Shown: piece after piece, positions 22,360 through 34,739 of the stretch
Position numbering within the stretch: the stretch's first letter is position 1
How the letters are laid out: the number at the start of each line of letters is the position of its first letter
Assembly (NCBI GenBank): GCA_021234155.1
Contig: JAJEKV010000097.1
Location: 2,866,477 to 2,930,476, forward strand
Source of the DNA: Isoetes taiwanensis
Lineage: Eukaryota; Streptophyta; Lycopodiopsida; Isoetales; Isoetaceae
Length of the DNA: 64,000 bases
Direction: 5' to 3'
The notes under the pieces: generated by a model
Told to the model about the DNA's origin: nothing
The model's database searches: none
What the model saw: the letters and a program-made list of their open reading frames with translations, nothing else
Position numbers and translations under genes: made by a program

Positions 22360-22590
22360 ATTATTATCAGAAGTAGAGGCCGAAAGATTATCTTCTTTAA
22401 TCATGATCCTCTATTCCAAGATTTCCTATAATGTAGAGGCCCAAAGATTTTCTATAGTGATAATAGAGGTCCTCTATTCAAAAAGTCTCTATAGTGATAA
22501 TGGAGGCCCAAATATTTTCTATAGTGATAATAGAAATCCTCTATTCAAAGATTTTATGTAGTGACAATAGAAGCCCAAAGTTTTTCAATT
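22360..22590 (+). repeat. Short tandem repeats, probable CACTA subterminal repeats
   Basis: Three to four imperfect copies of a unit of about 60-70 bp, built from AGGCCCAAAGATTTTCTATA, GTGATAATAGAGG and TCCTCTATTCAAAGA. CACTA (En/Spm) transposons carry short repeated motifs near their ends that bind transposase. The location just upstream of the TNP2 relic and the recurrent TATAGTGATAAT motif fit that role. The CACTA terminus itself was not found. Confidence 0.5.
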
Positions 22591-22837
22591 TCATCATATG
22601 GTCTTGTCCCCCGCCCCCTCCAAAAACCCGCGCTGCCTTTTTTGGGTGGAATATAAACTCTTTGGGCGTTATCTTTTTATTTTGGTTTTATTTAAGGTAG
22701 GAAGATAATTGTCTATTGAAGTTTACTATTGATTTTCATTTACGTCATTGATCATGTAAATTATTAACAGGTTCAACATGTCGAGCTCAGAAGTGGCAAT
22801 GGTAGGGATAGTTGCTTGCCACGTCGCATCTTAAGAA

Positions 22838-25800
22838 ATGCATCTTCTTCCTCATCAGTTGAAAAGTCAACATCTTCAACACCCTCATCATTTTGCGAAC
22901 GAAAGAGAAAATGAGCTAGAAGAGACCCAAACAAAGCTTTCTATCTCCATCGCGATCGTTGTTGGTGCAACAAGTGTAAAGGCAAGACTATTCGTTCGTA
23001 CCGTATTCGTCAAGAACATGAAGTAAGGTTTGGTCTTTCGCAAAGCCGACCAAGTCAACCTGGTGAAGGATATGATCCCAAACATGGTTTCTAATATTAT
23101 TATTTTGTAGAATAGAATGAAATGAAATAGGTTTTTCTTATTTTTTATTCTATTATATGTGGTCCATGTAGTCCTCAGATGAAGCATCTGACTCACATGA
23201 TGCATTAATTAGTGAGGATGTGATTAATGATACCATCAAAAATTTCTTTCCAATAAATAAACAAGCCAATGATAGCAAAAACGATGATGGTGCACATGCT
23301 AGCAATGTAAATGACAACCAATATAGGGATAAGGCAACATTTCTCCAGGATGAGGCAAGCATTCCATTATTCCCAAATGCTCGTGTTTTTCGCCTTGCCA
23401 CTTGTATACTTATTCTAAATCTCCAACACAAAGTTGGTTGGAGTAACAACAGTGTCTCTGAACTTTTCAGGTACATAAGTGCAACTCAGTTGAATGTTGA
23501 AGTTTAATGTGTATATGCTTACTTTTTTTTTTTTTTTAGTTTACGTGATAAAATCTTGCCAGATGGGCATTGTCTCCCAAAGTCTAGGAAGGAAGGAAGG
23601 AAGGTTCTTGGAGGCTAGAGAGCCATTGTGTTCATTTGGACTTGAGTATAATGTCGTGCATGCATGTGTTAACGATTGTGTTCTATTTCGCAATGACTAT
23701 GCAAATGATCAATCGTGTCTAAAATGTGGAGAACCGCGTGGGTAGAAAGACAAAGGTGGCAAGAAAGGTATTGCGGCATATGCCTATAGTCCCTCGTCTT
23801 CAGTATATTTTTCGACCACCAACACTAGCAGACTTCATGGATTACCATGCACGACATCGCAGCAGGGATGGAAATATGAGAACTCCTGCAGACGGGGCTT
23901 TATGGAAGCATATAGAAGAAAACTGGCCCATTTTTGAATTGGAACCCCGTAGCGGGATTGATGGTGTTTGCCCATGGGGGACTAGTCATCCTCACATAGT
24001 GTGTGGCCTATAGCGGTTGTAAATTATAATATTCCACCATGGATGGCCACAAAACCTGGCCATATTATGTTGACTTTGATCATTCTAGGTATGTATGTGT
24101 ATAATTTCATTTATCCTTTGTATTATTTGATCATTCCAAGTATGTATTTGTATAATTTCATTTATACCTTTTATTAAGCATGAAATGGCTATTAGAGGAA
24201 AATATGAAGTGAAAAACATGAATGTTTACTTAGAATCTCTAGTAGAACTTGAAACTTTGTGGAAGGAAGTGCATATGTACGACATTTCTAAAACTCCACA
24301 TGACTATGCTTTACTCCACTATGCTATGCTTTACTCTTCATGACTATCCAAGATTTTCTGAAGCTTCAGGTATGATATAGTTATTGCAAAATCTATCAAT
24401 TATTATTCTAATAGTTTCCTTTTATCCTCATTGAAAGTCTAGAAACAAGTGGTGCATATGGATGCCCATCTTGTGGGACTAGCTTAACCTCTTACAGGTC
24501 AAAGCATCTGACAAACCAAATATATTTGGGGCATATAAAGTACTTGGCAGATGGCCATTTTGCACGTGGCTCTGATGACACGCCAAAGCCAAAGAGATGG
24601 ATGCCCAAGGATTCTTGGATGCTTGGCAAGAGAAGAATCCCAATGTGGATTACTTGACTGGTTATAGAGATGTTAATGCAAAACCTCCCCTTGGAATGAA
24701 GAGGTTATCTATTTTTCATAGGTTGGAGTACTGGACTGACTTGGAGTTGGTCCATTTACTTGATCCTATGCATATTTTCAAGAATGTTGCTCATTCTCTT
24801 TGGCAGCATTTAACAGGTGAATGGAAAATATTGGCTGCTAGATTGGATCTGAAAGAGCACAAAATAAAAAAGAAATATTGGCCCATCGAGAGGAAAGGCA
24901 AGACAACTCTAACATGGAAACAAGGTGCATGGGTTCTAGGAAAGAAAGAACATGTTGAAGTGAATAAGAGGATAGCAAAGGTGCGGACACCAACTGGATA
25001 TGGGGCTTCTTTGAGAAAGGTGTTCTCAAAGAAAGGCACCCTCACTGGGTTAAAGACGCATGATTGGCACAAGTTTCTTCAGGTACATTTTGATTATTGT
25101 AGTCTTGTTTCTTGTAATAAATTATATTGCAACGTATGCAATGATACTATATGTACTTTGAGCACATACTTCCTTGTGTGATAGGGAACTTCTTGAACCC
25201 ACAAGTAAGGAGCATTATATTTCGATTGGGAAAGTTTGCAAGGTGGGTCTCTTTGAAAGAAATTGATGTGGCCAAAATATAAAAAATGGAGAGAAAGTGA
25301 TTATACTGCTTTGTGACATTGAAACGGAGTTTCCCACCCATTTTTTTGACCTCAAGTACTACTAAACAAATTCTATGCAATTATGTAATTTTGTTTCTAG
25401 CAACTATACTATAAGTACATTTAACAATGTGGTTATATACACAGGTACATCTGTTGATACATATTCCAAATGAGATAAGGTTGGCAGACCCTAGTCCTAG
25501 CAAATGGATGTTTTTTCTAGAGTGCTACATGAAGGTGCTCAAAAGTTTTGTACGTCAAATGGCAAAACCAAAGGGTTGTATGGCTGAAGGCCATCTTTTA
25601 CAAGAAACGCTATTTTATCTTAATGATAGCACTACCTCATGCTATCCTGATGGTTCTAAATTATGGGAGAAAGAAGAACTCAACGAAATTACATCAGAAG
25701 TATTACAGGATAATGGAGTAGAGTGAAGTCTGAGTGATGACATGCTTCTTGCAGTAAGCACATCTGTTTTTAATAATACTGCAAGTTTACAACCATGGAG

Positions 25801-25980
25801 GGACGTGCATGAAATTGCTAAGGAGGATGCATGTAGAAGGTCAACAGGACGATCAATAGGACAATCTATTCCAAATGTTATGGTTAATGCATGGTTGTTG
25901 GCTCGTATGGACGAAGCTAAAGATTGTGGTCAAGTTATTCTAGATGATGATTACGGGCTTGCTCTTGACTGTAGTTGAAA
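22838..25980 (+). pseudogene. CACTA (En/Spm) TNP2 transposase relic
   Basis: Transposase of a CACTA DNA transposon, broken by many stops. In order: CNKCKGKTIRSYRIRQEH near 22970 (transposase-associated N terminus), KVLRHMPIVPRLQYIFRPPT (23775), then DGNMRTPADGALWKHIEENW, and NIPPWMATKPGHIMLTLII near 24040. Further on, SGAYGCPSCGTSLTSYRSK (24450), the LEYWTDLELVHLLDPMHIFK core (24735) and, after a probable intron, the DUF4218 part VHLLIHIPNEIRLADPSPSK and SFVRQMAKPKGCMAEGHLLQ (25450-25610). Domain order and motifs match plant TNP2/DUF4218 transposases. No terminal inverted repeats were found. Confidence 0.85.
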
Positions 25981-26099
25981 GGTATTCTAAATCTTTGATC
26001 TGATTTCATTCTTTTTATACTATATTACTCATTTTACTATTAATTTATTCTAGGCACGATTTTATACTTCGGTGTGGTCATATGGGCAGCATTTTTGTG

Positions 26100-26645
26100 T
26101 CAACGGTGTGGATAAGTGTGTAAGAATAGGTCATGTAATATTATACAGTTGATAGTATGAAGACATGAGGGAAAGCTAAGGTTGAGTTATAAGGTTGAAT
26201 ACCTATGTAGGAAAAGGCTTGAACATTTGAGAAAAGCAAGTTATAATTGGTTGGTTCAATTATAGACAGTTATGGCTTAAAATATAAAGGGGAGCAAACA
26301 ACAAATAGCACGATGACAATTATAACCAACTGGATAAGATTGCCTATCGGCACGGCACTGCTGAGATCGGTCCGACACACAAGCTAGATCGATCAATATA
26401 AACTTAAGAAGTATAATTCATTGTGACAGGGCCTTGCATTTGAAGTTGTTCCGGATCAGTTGTATTGATCAAATTAAGAGCTTGGGTTCTCGGGGTTAAT
26501 GGTCAACTGCTACAGTATTCGGGTCAATCCCATATGAACAGTAAAATTCACTGTAGCATTATGATTTAATATAATGACAAAGTCTAGACCTTAATATGTT
26601 CTTATCTTGCTCTCACAGATATTTTTGTCTAGGCTATTTTCTTCA
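26100..26645 (+). repeat. Probable copia-like 5' LTR (start uncertain)
   Basis: The sequence ends CTTCA at 26645, one base before a textbook tRNA-iMet primer site. A TATA-like AATATAAAGGGG occurs near 26281-26292 and the last 100 bp are pyrimidine-rich, as in plant LTR U5 regions. The left end was not located. No copia coding region follows, because the partial LTR at 26698 begins within 40 bp. Confidence 0.5.
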
Positions 26646-26646
26646 T

Positions 26647-26660
26647 TGGTATCAGAGCCA
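26647..26660 (+). other. tRNA-iMet primer-binding site
   Basis: TGGTATCAGAGCCA is the exact complement expected for the 3' end of plant initiator tRNA-Met. It marks the internal side of a + strand LTR element whose body is missing. Confidence 0.8.
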
Positions 26661-26697
26661 AGCATTAAAAATGTCAACCCGTTTTGGTCCACAGATG

Positions 26698-28037
26698 TCG
26701 AGCCCATGCCTTGCCCACACGCAGTGGCAAGGCATTAGACGTAGCTCACTGGAATCCCTGGTAGGCTTTACACACTAGAGGGATTGATCTGTATTGGGAC
26801 AAGTACCTCCTTGTTCTGCCGGTCTAGCCCCTCCACCTTCAATCCGATGGGCTCTTGTGCACAGGCCGCAATAATTGGGTACTAATGATACTATTCTAGG
26901 ATCATCTTCTACAAGGTTGCTAGGGTCTCTACCCCCCTTCCCAATACATGGAGGTCACAGAATGAAATACCAACTTCATCACAGAACTAAAATGAAGAAT
27001 ATCATCTAATCTATCTACCTAAACATCCAGAGTTAGGTTCCTTTGTTAGGGCTTATGATCTCGGGATCTATAAGGTCTCTAAAGCTGAACTAACATGCTA
27101 AACTAGCTCATTGCCAAGCTAAAAGGCGGCTTTGCACAATAGAATGACCATTTACCTGGCACCTGGCTTGCTCCTGATCCTCGGAAGGCGTCCATGCTCC
27201 TAATCCTGTTGAAGACTGCTGTTACTCCAAGATCTATTGTGCAAGGGCGGCTTTTCAGAGCCTGGCAATGCGAATTCGAGTGCTGGTTTGGCCGAAATGG
27301 CTCAAGAGAACCCCAAATGCGAAAGAAGGAAATGAGCTCAAGGAAAACCCTAAATGCAAAGAATAGAATAGAATAGAATAGAATAGAATAGAATAGAATA
27401 GGTTTTTAGCATCCACGGAGACCAATTGGCCTATGGGACCCAAACAAAAAAGAGAGCAGCAAGTGTATTACTGACAGGATTAAAAAACCCCCGCCCCGAA
27501 GGGTTTTCAAGGAAAAAACCTTAGCAGTAAAAAGTATGCTGGCACGCTGTACAATTGTGTAGGATAGTTCAGTACCGTCCCGTAGGACACAAATGAGTCC
27601 GTGCATCCAGAACCTCCTGGAGGTATGACCCCAATAAACCCACTGACGCCGTAGCCAATAACTGATGCAACGGCTGGCCAGGCACTAGTAATCAAACATA
27701 TCGCTCTCGGATGTGGGCAAATGCTGGGCAGACCTGGAGGGCATGACATTGAAGAAAAGGTTTAGGGTTTAAGGGGAAAGCCCTTATATAGAAACCCTTA
27801 GGGTTAGGTTAGACATTGGCCAAATGGGGTTTAGCCATGTGGCAATGGGGTCCATGGGGTTTATTATTGTGTATGTTTATTTAACATGCACAACATTCGA
27901 GGTTGCCCCCTAGGTGCAACTCTTGCCCCCTAGGTGCAACCTTATACGGCTCGCAAGTACATGTCAATTGTGGCATGTACATGTGACGTGGTGGTATAAT
28001 ATACGTATTCGGACCGTATATTATGTTGGAACGTCAT
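26698..28037 (-). repeat. Partial LTR of the chromovirus family
   Basis: It matches the chromovirus LTRs from about 36195 to 37141. Shared stretches include GTCGAGC-CATGCCTTGCCCA, ATCATCTTCTACA followed by GGTCTCTACCCCCCTTCCCA, AGCCCTTATATAGA, GGTTGCCCCCTAGGTGCAAC and TATAATATACGTATT, with the end GGAACGTCATACA. The first 600 bp of the LTR are missing. It is interrupted by a LINE 3' fragment at 27357-27760. No internal element sequence follows on either side. Confidence 0.8.
27357..27760 (-). mobile_element. LINE 3' fragment with (TATTC)n tail
   Basis: A (GAATA)n run at 27360-27402 on the + strand is the (TATTC)n tail of a - strand LINE. The sequence just upstream of the tail (to about 27760) is absent from the other copies of this LTR, so it is an insertion. 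The tail repeat matches LINE-1 (22120-22145) but the adjoining 3' sequence does not, so this is another subfamily. Coding identity is unclear. Confidence 0.55.
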
Positions 28038-28039
28038 AC

Positions 28040-28600
28040 ATAATCTCCATAGATAGATGAAAATAATCTCTCTCTCATACACCTCCACTCTCTTTTTTCC
28101 CTCCCTGCTTAGATAACACACTCCTGATAATGGGATCCTCGACACCACAATGCATACGTGTATATATCCTCCACGCATGCATGTGCGTATATACAACTGC
28201 CTATACGACTATGTATATGGTCTCATATACCACCGCAACAATGGCGACCACAATGGGAAAATGTGCCACTCCGTGGCGGATAATCCACAACAAAAAATAC
28301 TAGTATGGTTCTTGGGACATGTCCCCAAAATAACACCTTTACATGTGTGTTTAGAAAAGAAATATAACCTCCTCAATATAACCTCAAAAAAAAAAAATAG
28401 TGACGAGACATAGCCTGTGTAACTATGGCAAACTATATCTTGAGTTCCAGGCCTCTATTTGACCTGCATCATAACTCTTAGATTTATATCGCCGAAATAC
28501 ATCCATTGACATAGGAGAAATGATGTATTAATGAACTGTCACCCTCTGTTTTTACAGAAAAACGACATGCTATCACCCAAAAATTCTCCACCAATTCCCT
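28040..28600. other. No recognisable gene
   Basis: AT-rich sequence with alternating ATGCATGTGCGTATATAC-type purine-pyrimidine runs (28150-28230). It may be the 3' untranslated part of element C, but no LTR was recognised. Confidence 0.35.
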
Positions 28601-28639
28601 GTAATTGGAGCTATTAGAATAGCACTTCTCTTTCAAAAT

Positions 28640-29488
28640 AAGGCCTGAGATCCTTGCCATTTCTGGAATTAGGCAACAATTCCCCTTCTGGAGTCATCAA
28701 GTAGAAAGCCCCACCTGGTACCTCTTTATCAATAAAAAATGGGCTTTCCCATGGGCTATAGATGCCACTTAGTGGTCATGCACAAAACCAATTGCCCTGC
28801 CTCCAATGGATTAATAACCTGGAACTTATCTTTGATCATCTTTACTTTTTGTTTATGCCGAGGTCATATTAAAGTCTGACTGCTTCTAGTCTCATCTCTT
28901 GCAATTGCAGCAAATCATCCATCCTATTATGCACTTGATTTGGAGTTGGAACTTCTAAATTCTCATAAACTGGAAACTCCATAAGGCACTTGTCAAGGCT
29001 TCATGCCAATTTCTTTAATGATCCTTCACTATTTTAGCCAAGATGGCTTTCAAAGTTTTATTTGTAGATTCAACTTGCCCATTTCCCTATGGGTAATAAG
29101 CAGAAGCTTGCACATGTTGAACACCAATCTTTTTTATTAACTGAGCTACTACTTTTCCTATGAAATGAGTACCCCGATCAAACAAAAGAATGGTTGGAAC
29201 ACCAAATTGAGAAATCAAATTGTGATAAAGAAAGCTTACTGCGGTACTTTCTGTAGCATGCTTTGCTGGAATTGCTTCTACCCATTTCGTAAACATGCAT
29301 GTGGCTGCCAAGATATACTTTATGACCTTTGGAAGATGGAGGATTGATAGACCCAATGTAATCCAATTCCCACATATGAAACGGACCAATGCTCAAAATA
29401 GGATGGAATGGCATATTATTATGGCATGTTAATTGCTTGTGCCTCTGACAGTTTTCACATCTGGTCACAAAGTCTCTAGTATCGTTAT
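28640..29488 (-). pseudogene. Element C integrase, core and C terminus
   Basis: Ty3-type integrase. From 29488 leftward: YNDTRDFVTRCENCQRHKQL (the CxxC half of the HHCC zinc site), MWELDYIGSINPPSSKGHK, FTKWVEAIPAKHATESTAV, SQFGVPTILLFDRGTHFIGK and GVQHVQASAYYP (core DDE region), then near 28690-28760 KEVPGGAFYLMTPEGELLPN, the C-terminal GPF-like domain. The family's core D-x-G residue is present as FDRGTHF. The HH half of the zinc site is at 55006-55120, on the far side of element B. Confidence 0.85.
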
Positions 29489-29493
29489 AAAGA

Positions 29494-30079
29494 TGTTTGG
29501 GGTCTGGGTTCGGGAACTCCTGCAAGACAGCCTCTGTGAGGACCCTTGGATCAAACAGGAGAATCCGGTAGCTGTGTCACGCGGGATTTGCAAAGAAACA
29601 AAGGGAAAAAGAGAGAACACAAGAAACAGAGAAAACACAATGATGGGAACAAAAACTCTTTGATGTCAATGATGATACATGAGTTCTCGCAATAGAGAGA
29701 AACAAAATGGAGACAAGACCAAAAACTCATCTAAAAACTTGAGTGCTAGCTGTACTCATATATATAGTACAATGGCCTTTGGCCCAATATAGACACTTTG
29801 TCAGATCTCAGTGCCGACTCCTGGAAGGAGGCCTGATTTGCAGAAATGCTGGCGGTGCCTCTTGAAATGCCTGAAATCACGCTGACGCCGACGGTGACGG
29901 CCCGTCACTTGTCTGTTCTCGGCCTCTTCTTTGTCGCGGGCGTGGCCTGCTGCTTGGTCTGCTGCTTGGTCTTCTGCTGGGCTTTTGACGACTGTCCTGC
30001 ACCTGACTATAGATCCTTGTTCTTGACCTGGTCCATGGTGTGCATGAATAGTCCCGCACTGTGACGTCTGAGACTAACA
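29494..30079 (-). repeat. Element B 3' LTR
   Basis: 586 bp, TGTTTGGGG...GACTAACA, flanked on the left by AAAGA. The PPT (GGTGGGGAG on the - strand) abuts at 30080. The reading frame that in other copies ends in a nuclear-localisation-like cluster is interrupted by a stop here. Confidence 0.9.
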
Positions 30080-30373
30080 CTCCCCACCAAACGACACCTC
30101 GGGGAGGAGAAAAGGGGAACGATTTCAGAGGGCGAAAAACCCCAGATCCTCGAAATTCATCCCGGCGTGTATGAGGATCTGCCATTGTGATAGTTCCCAA
30201 TAAGATCTTGGCGTGCCTGGAGAGCTTTCGTGGAGTGTGGAGACCTATTGTCGATGAGCGCCAATAGAAACCCGAGTGCACCATTTCTTCAAGAGTACGG
30301 TGTGCTTCAAATAGGTACAAACCGGCATTCCATGAGAAGGCGTGTCCGAGGCCGAAGGTACCGACGCTGCCGT

Positions 30374-30978
30374 GGATAGGTTCTATACGCATAAAATTAA
30401 AAATTCTGACGATAAAGTTAAAAAATAATGTATTTTTTAATAAAATAATGATTTAACGAGCAATACCTCACCGGGCCGGAAAAAAAAAATTTTCGCGCAT
30501 CGAAACCTTCGCGGAAAGCCGCGACGCTGAAATTTGTTCGCGCACGCCGAATAGAAAGAATCGCGCGCCAGAAGGACAGTGCGACATTCAGATGAAAGTT
30601 GATGGATAGCCGCACGTGAAAATTTTTCACAGACGCTATCCGCCATTTCGCGACGCCGAAAGCAGCTGCGTTTGAAAAAATAAATGAAAAAATACGGCAA
30701 AAAACAATTCCCGAAGATTTTCGCGTGCCGGGTAACAACTAAATCGCGTCGCTAAAAAGTCCGTGCCGTTGTAGGCGTTGTTTTTAACGCCTGTGAAAAA
30801 ATGGTTTCACAGACGCCGCCCTTCGAAGCAGACAGACGCTGAAAAATTTTTCACAGACAAAATCTTCCGACGGAATTGTTTTTTTGTATTTTTTATGCTT
30901 TATACGGCAAATTTGTGCCCGTGATCATACAATTCATAATTATTCGTGATAAACGCGTGGCCAGTATTGAACCTATCC
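30374..30978. mobile_element. 605 bp non-autonomous inverted-repeat element
   Basis: It begins GGATAGGTTCTATAC and ends GTATTGAACCTATCC: terminal inverted repeats of 15 bp with one mismatch. It interrupts the extra ORF of element B at a point where element A is continuous. CCGACGCTG (30361-30369) and CCGACGCTT (30979-30987) flank it as an imperfect target duplication of 8-9 bp, which would suit a hAT-type element. The interior is non-coding, with CG-rich motifs (GCGTCGC, TCGCGC) set between A/T runs and repeats of TTTTTCACAGACG. A related copy is at 55575. Confidence 0.75.
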
Positions 30979-32034
30979 CCGACGCTTGCATTCGGTTTGC
31001 AATAATAGATAGAACACCGTGCGGCTAGAGAACTCGCCAGAAAAGCATTTTAAGGCAAAGACAAAACACGCTTGGCGGTGAAATGGATGGATCCGGAGGA
31101 AGTGGCAAAGATGTTCCAAAAATAGATCAAGGCCAGAGACAAGATGTGTGGGTGTCTCCCAACCTCGCATGCATTAGGGATGTAGATCCAATTTTCTGGT
31201 ATGGTCCAAGGTAGCCCATTCTCCCAATTAGAGCTGCCGAACAAAACGCTGATCCCAAATGAGATCCGTGGAGATCTGAGGAGGAGTCCACCCAGCGTGG
31301 CCTTCCAGGAACTTAGACCAAAAGGGAAGACGCCAATCCGAGGTGAGATACCTGGGGTGTGCGGGTGCACCTAATGAAGCATACGGGGATTGGGCCATGC
31401 CCGTGGGCGTGGGCTACTGGGCCTGCTCTTTTCACGAACAAGGCGCATCGCATCCGCGGCACCACACCACCGCTCCCCAACTCAATCGATAGCATGGTAT
31501 AGACTGGAGGATTAACCCAACCCGTGGATATAGTCTTGCTGTCCAAAAGGGCACGCAGGGAGTTGTAGCCACCCAGGTGCTGAATATAAATTTGTGCAAA
31601 CGGAAGATCCTCAGGATGGGCTAAATTCTTCCAAGACTGTTCCAAATGCGTCTCCTCACCTGCCATAGAGGTAGGTGATGAGCAAGCTTAGGCATGTACT
31701 CAGTGCATAGAGTGTTGGACCGAGCTGGATCCTGTAAATACGGATTGTTTTCTAATAACAACCAGTGAGCATGAGGGTTGCCTTGGAAAATTCGATGGGC
31801 CTCATCTCTGAATTTATCTTGTGTGTCAGCCAAATAAAAATCATGAAAAATATAAGCCATAGGCTGAACAACACGAAAGATAACCAAATCAGAATCCTCA
31901 CAGTGGATTTGATCAAAGACTAAGAGGGCACAGAGTAAGCCTTTGTCTTCAACGGAAAGGTCCGACCAGATCCTGAGAAAATCTACGCCTGTGGGTCGCG
32001 TGATTAATCTTGTCGCTTTCGCCGAAAATACCAC
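30390..32034 (-). pseudogene. Extra ORF downstream of pol, element B
   Basis: Homologue of the extra ORF of element A. Best-kept piece at 32034-31621: VFRVVQPMAYIFHDFYLADT type residues, NPYLQDPARSNTLCTEYMPK and LAHHLPLWQ. Frames 31666-31313 (EDLPFAQIYIQHLGGYNSLR) and 31370-31050 continue it. The inverted-repeat element at 30374-30978 splits it, and the tail continues at 30373 through the PPT into the 3' LTR. That the FHDFY and HHLPLWQ motifs survive in both A and B suggests the protein was once under selection. Function unknown. Confidence 0.65.
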
Positions 32035-32049
32035 TTGAGAAGAAAAAGG

Positions 32050-32820
32050 TGGCGTCGGTTATGATCTAATTCATCTCAATGAAAAAGATTTTTTTATGCC
32101 AGAGAACCCCAATGATTGGAGAATCTTTGTCCTTCTCTGGAGGATCTAGAAGGGCAGGAACTCCTTCATTTTTAATTGTGAAATTATTCCACCAGAAGGA
32201 ATAATTAAACAGTTCCAATTTGATGTTAAGTGGATTCAAGAGATTAATGGGTGATTTTATGATTGCAGGTACTTTATTTCTGCTGGTGCGCAAGCTTAAG
32301 TGGAGGAAGATGGATCTAAACGCGAACAATGAGTGGATAAAAATATTCGGAGCAGCCAAAGTGTTGGAGCACTTGGAACAATGCCAGTGTGGATGCTGTT
32401 GTGACCAGAATTACAACATAAGAAGAGAGTTAATCTGCCAAGCAAAAGACAGCAGGGGCCGGTCCAATATGGCTAAAGCAAAATCATGCATGTGCATCTA
32501 TTGCACTTTTCATGAGAAAACAAAGGGAAAGGCAAGGAAAACCAGGAACCTCCATCTGAAATCTTACCACTGAATACTCTATCTAATTCGAAGATATAGA
32601 CTTTTTTAGCAAGATATTTTCAAGTATTTATCAGTTTATCTCGGTATGAACAATTAAAGGTTGATCCCTGATATAAAATCATGTTCTTTTTTGGATCACC
32701 TCTCTATTTTAGGGTTCCTTCTCCCTTGAAAAAGAAGTTTTTGTAAAATCTCTTATTTATATATATATATACAAGCCTTCAATTAAAAAATAATAATTTC
32801 GAAAGCTCAGGTGTACATGT
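32050..32820 (+). pseudogene. Host-derived exon fragment inside element B
   Basis: This 0.8 kb has no counterpart in element A and replaces its integrase/RNase H region. On the + strand an acceptor GATTGCAG (to 32268) opens an exon reading LFLLVRKLKWRKMDLNANNE, WIKIFGAAKV and a Cys cluster CQCGCCCDQNYNIRRELICQ, ending at a stop (32573). It aligns along its length with the Cys-rich exon at 5564-6048 (LVRKLKW-K-D--N--WIK-FG, then C-C--CCCDQN), including the splice phase. It could be a transduced host fragment or the remains of a gene-carrying DNA transposon. Confidence 0.6.
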
Positions 32821-32842
32821 AAAAGGTTTATCCTTCATATAG

Positions 32843-34739
32843 TCATGAAAGACGAGAGCATGATGCTGAAATGTGGAAGGAGAGTTTGATAAACCAAAAG
32901 TACCACCTTGTAGGCAAAAAGTACTCTACCTGGTGGTGAAGGTAGTTTTGAGTTGATCCTCTTGCTTGATAGAGATTTGATTGTACCCCTGAAAAGCCAT
33001 CCATGAAAGAGTACATCTCATGACCAAAGAATCTCTTCAAGAACCCAGTCCGTGAAGGAAGCGGAAGTGATCACGCCCGCGGCCCGATTGAGTTTTTGGT
33101 AGTCCACACAAACGCGGATCTTATCATTGTGCTTTAGAGCAATGACAATGGGGCTCACCCATTCAGAGTGTTTGACCTCATAAATCAAGCTGGCAGCTAA
33201 GAGTTTATCAATTTCGGCCTTGACATAGTCACGGTAATTTGGGTTGAGCCTGTACTGTCGTTGCTAGATTGGGCGTGCATCAGGTTTGGTAGGAATGGTG
33301 AGTTCCCCCAATTCTTTTTGATACCTCGAAGGTCTTTGTAGCTCCAAGCGAAAATATGTTTGAATTTTTTGAACAGCGTCACATCACGTGCTTTATAGTT
33401 GGGTGGAAGATGGGCAACAAGCGGAATGTTTGATTGTTACAAATGCCCACAATGTCCACCTCTGGAGTTTGAATATGGGGTACCACTTCGGTGTCCTGAA
33501 CATGATGAGCAAGAGGTTGGAGCATAACTGGAGGAGCAGCATTGTGAGTGGTGAAGAAAAGAGGCTGCTGAGTGTCATCAAGCAAGGGTTGCTTCATGAC
33601 GGCATGTACATCTACTGGCGCAGGAGGAAGTTCCGTGTCCGTAAAATGGTCAAGACGTTGAATTCGATTGCAAGGAGCCAGGTAAGGGTCAAACAGGGCT
33701 GCACAGCCTGGTCCTGATCCAGCGTCATCTCACCCCAAGGATCAGCATACTCCGGGTAGGATGAGAGAGGCAGACTCGCGGGTGGAGCCTGAATATGATA
33801 GATATTATGTGCTTCTTTGGAATCAGTGTCGGAGATGGAAGGTTCAGGATTCTCAACAGAGATCAATTTGCCAGTTTCCAAATCCATAGTTGCATTGAGA
33901 TGGCCATCTGTAATGACGAGTTGGTCTTTGGCCCAGTAATGAATACTTTTAGCCTGGCGGAGAAAAGGTCTTCCTACCAGCATTTCATAATCACCAGGAT
34001 CTTCTTCAGCTTTCCAAACCCCAAATTCCAAGGGGAATTTGAGGTCACCAATGCTGATATGGAGGAGAGGAGTGACACCTTGTGGTCGCGTGATATGGCC
34101 ATTGGCCAACTTGATGTCATAGGGGGCACGGTATAGTTGTTTGATCCCCAATTATTTTCTGAGCTTATCAGTAATAAGATTGACGGCACTACCTTCATCA
34201 ATTTGAACATGATTGATGTGTTGATTGCCCACCGTGGCATGTACCGTGGGTGTTGAGGTGGCAACAGCTCTAACCAAAACAGTGGAAAGAGGTAACTGAT
34301 CTTTGAGAGCCGGACAGAGTTTCAAAATGGTGGCGAGACTCAAAGGTATCTTGATTTTGGCGAGTTCTTCTTGAAGTTCCAGGGGAACGTGAGAAAAAGG
34401 ATCAGCAGGATCCAAAGGAGCAGGAGACTGAGGTAAAGAAGCTGAAACCTCTTTGAGAAGCTCCACCTCTGCAGCAATATTAGGATACGGCTGAGAGCGT
34501 GTGCTTGTAGATGATGATGGTGCCTCCTGACGCTGCTGAGCCCGAGTGGTGGCATGAACATTGGCTAGGGTGCGGCCTTTCGCAGCCTGCATGAGTTTGA
34601 GAATACTCTGTCTCACCTTGGGCATGACGTGAGGCATGAGTTTATCGAGGTCAGGAGCGAAGTGCACTTTTTTGTCTTCTTCATGTGGTACCGTCTCGAC
34701 AGCAAAAGCTGGTTGCGTGTCATGAGGAATGATGGTCAA
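32843..34739 (-). pseudogene. Element B protease and partial reverse transcriptase
   Basis: The 34739-34152 frame carries VHFAPDLDKLMPHVMPKVRQ and the protease start NHVQIDEGSAVNLITDKLRK. The second catalytic-loop residue is Glu where element A has Gly, which should disable the protease. The 34151-33612 frame continues with KLANGHITRPQGVTPLLHIS and YEMLVGRPFLRQ. RT remains as short frames to 32843 (GHEMYSFMDGFSG). RT stops before its catalytic block, at the edge of the captured host fragment. Confidence 0.85.
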
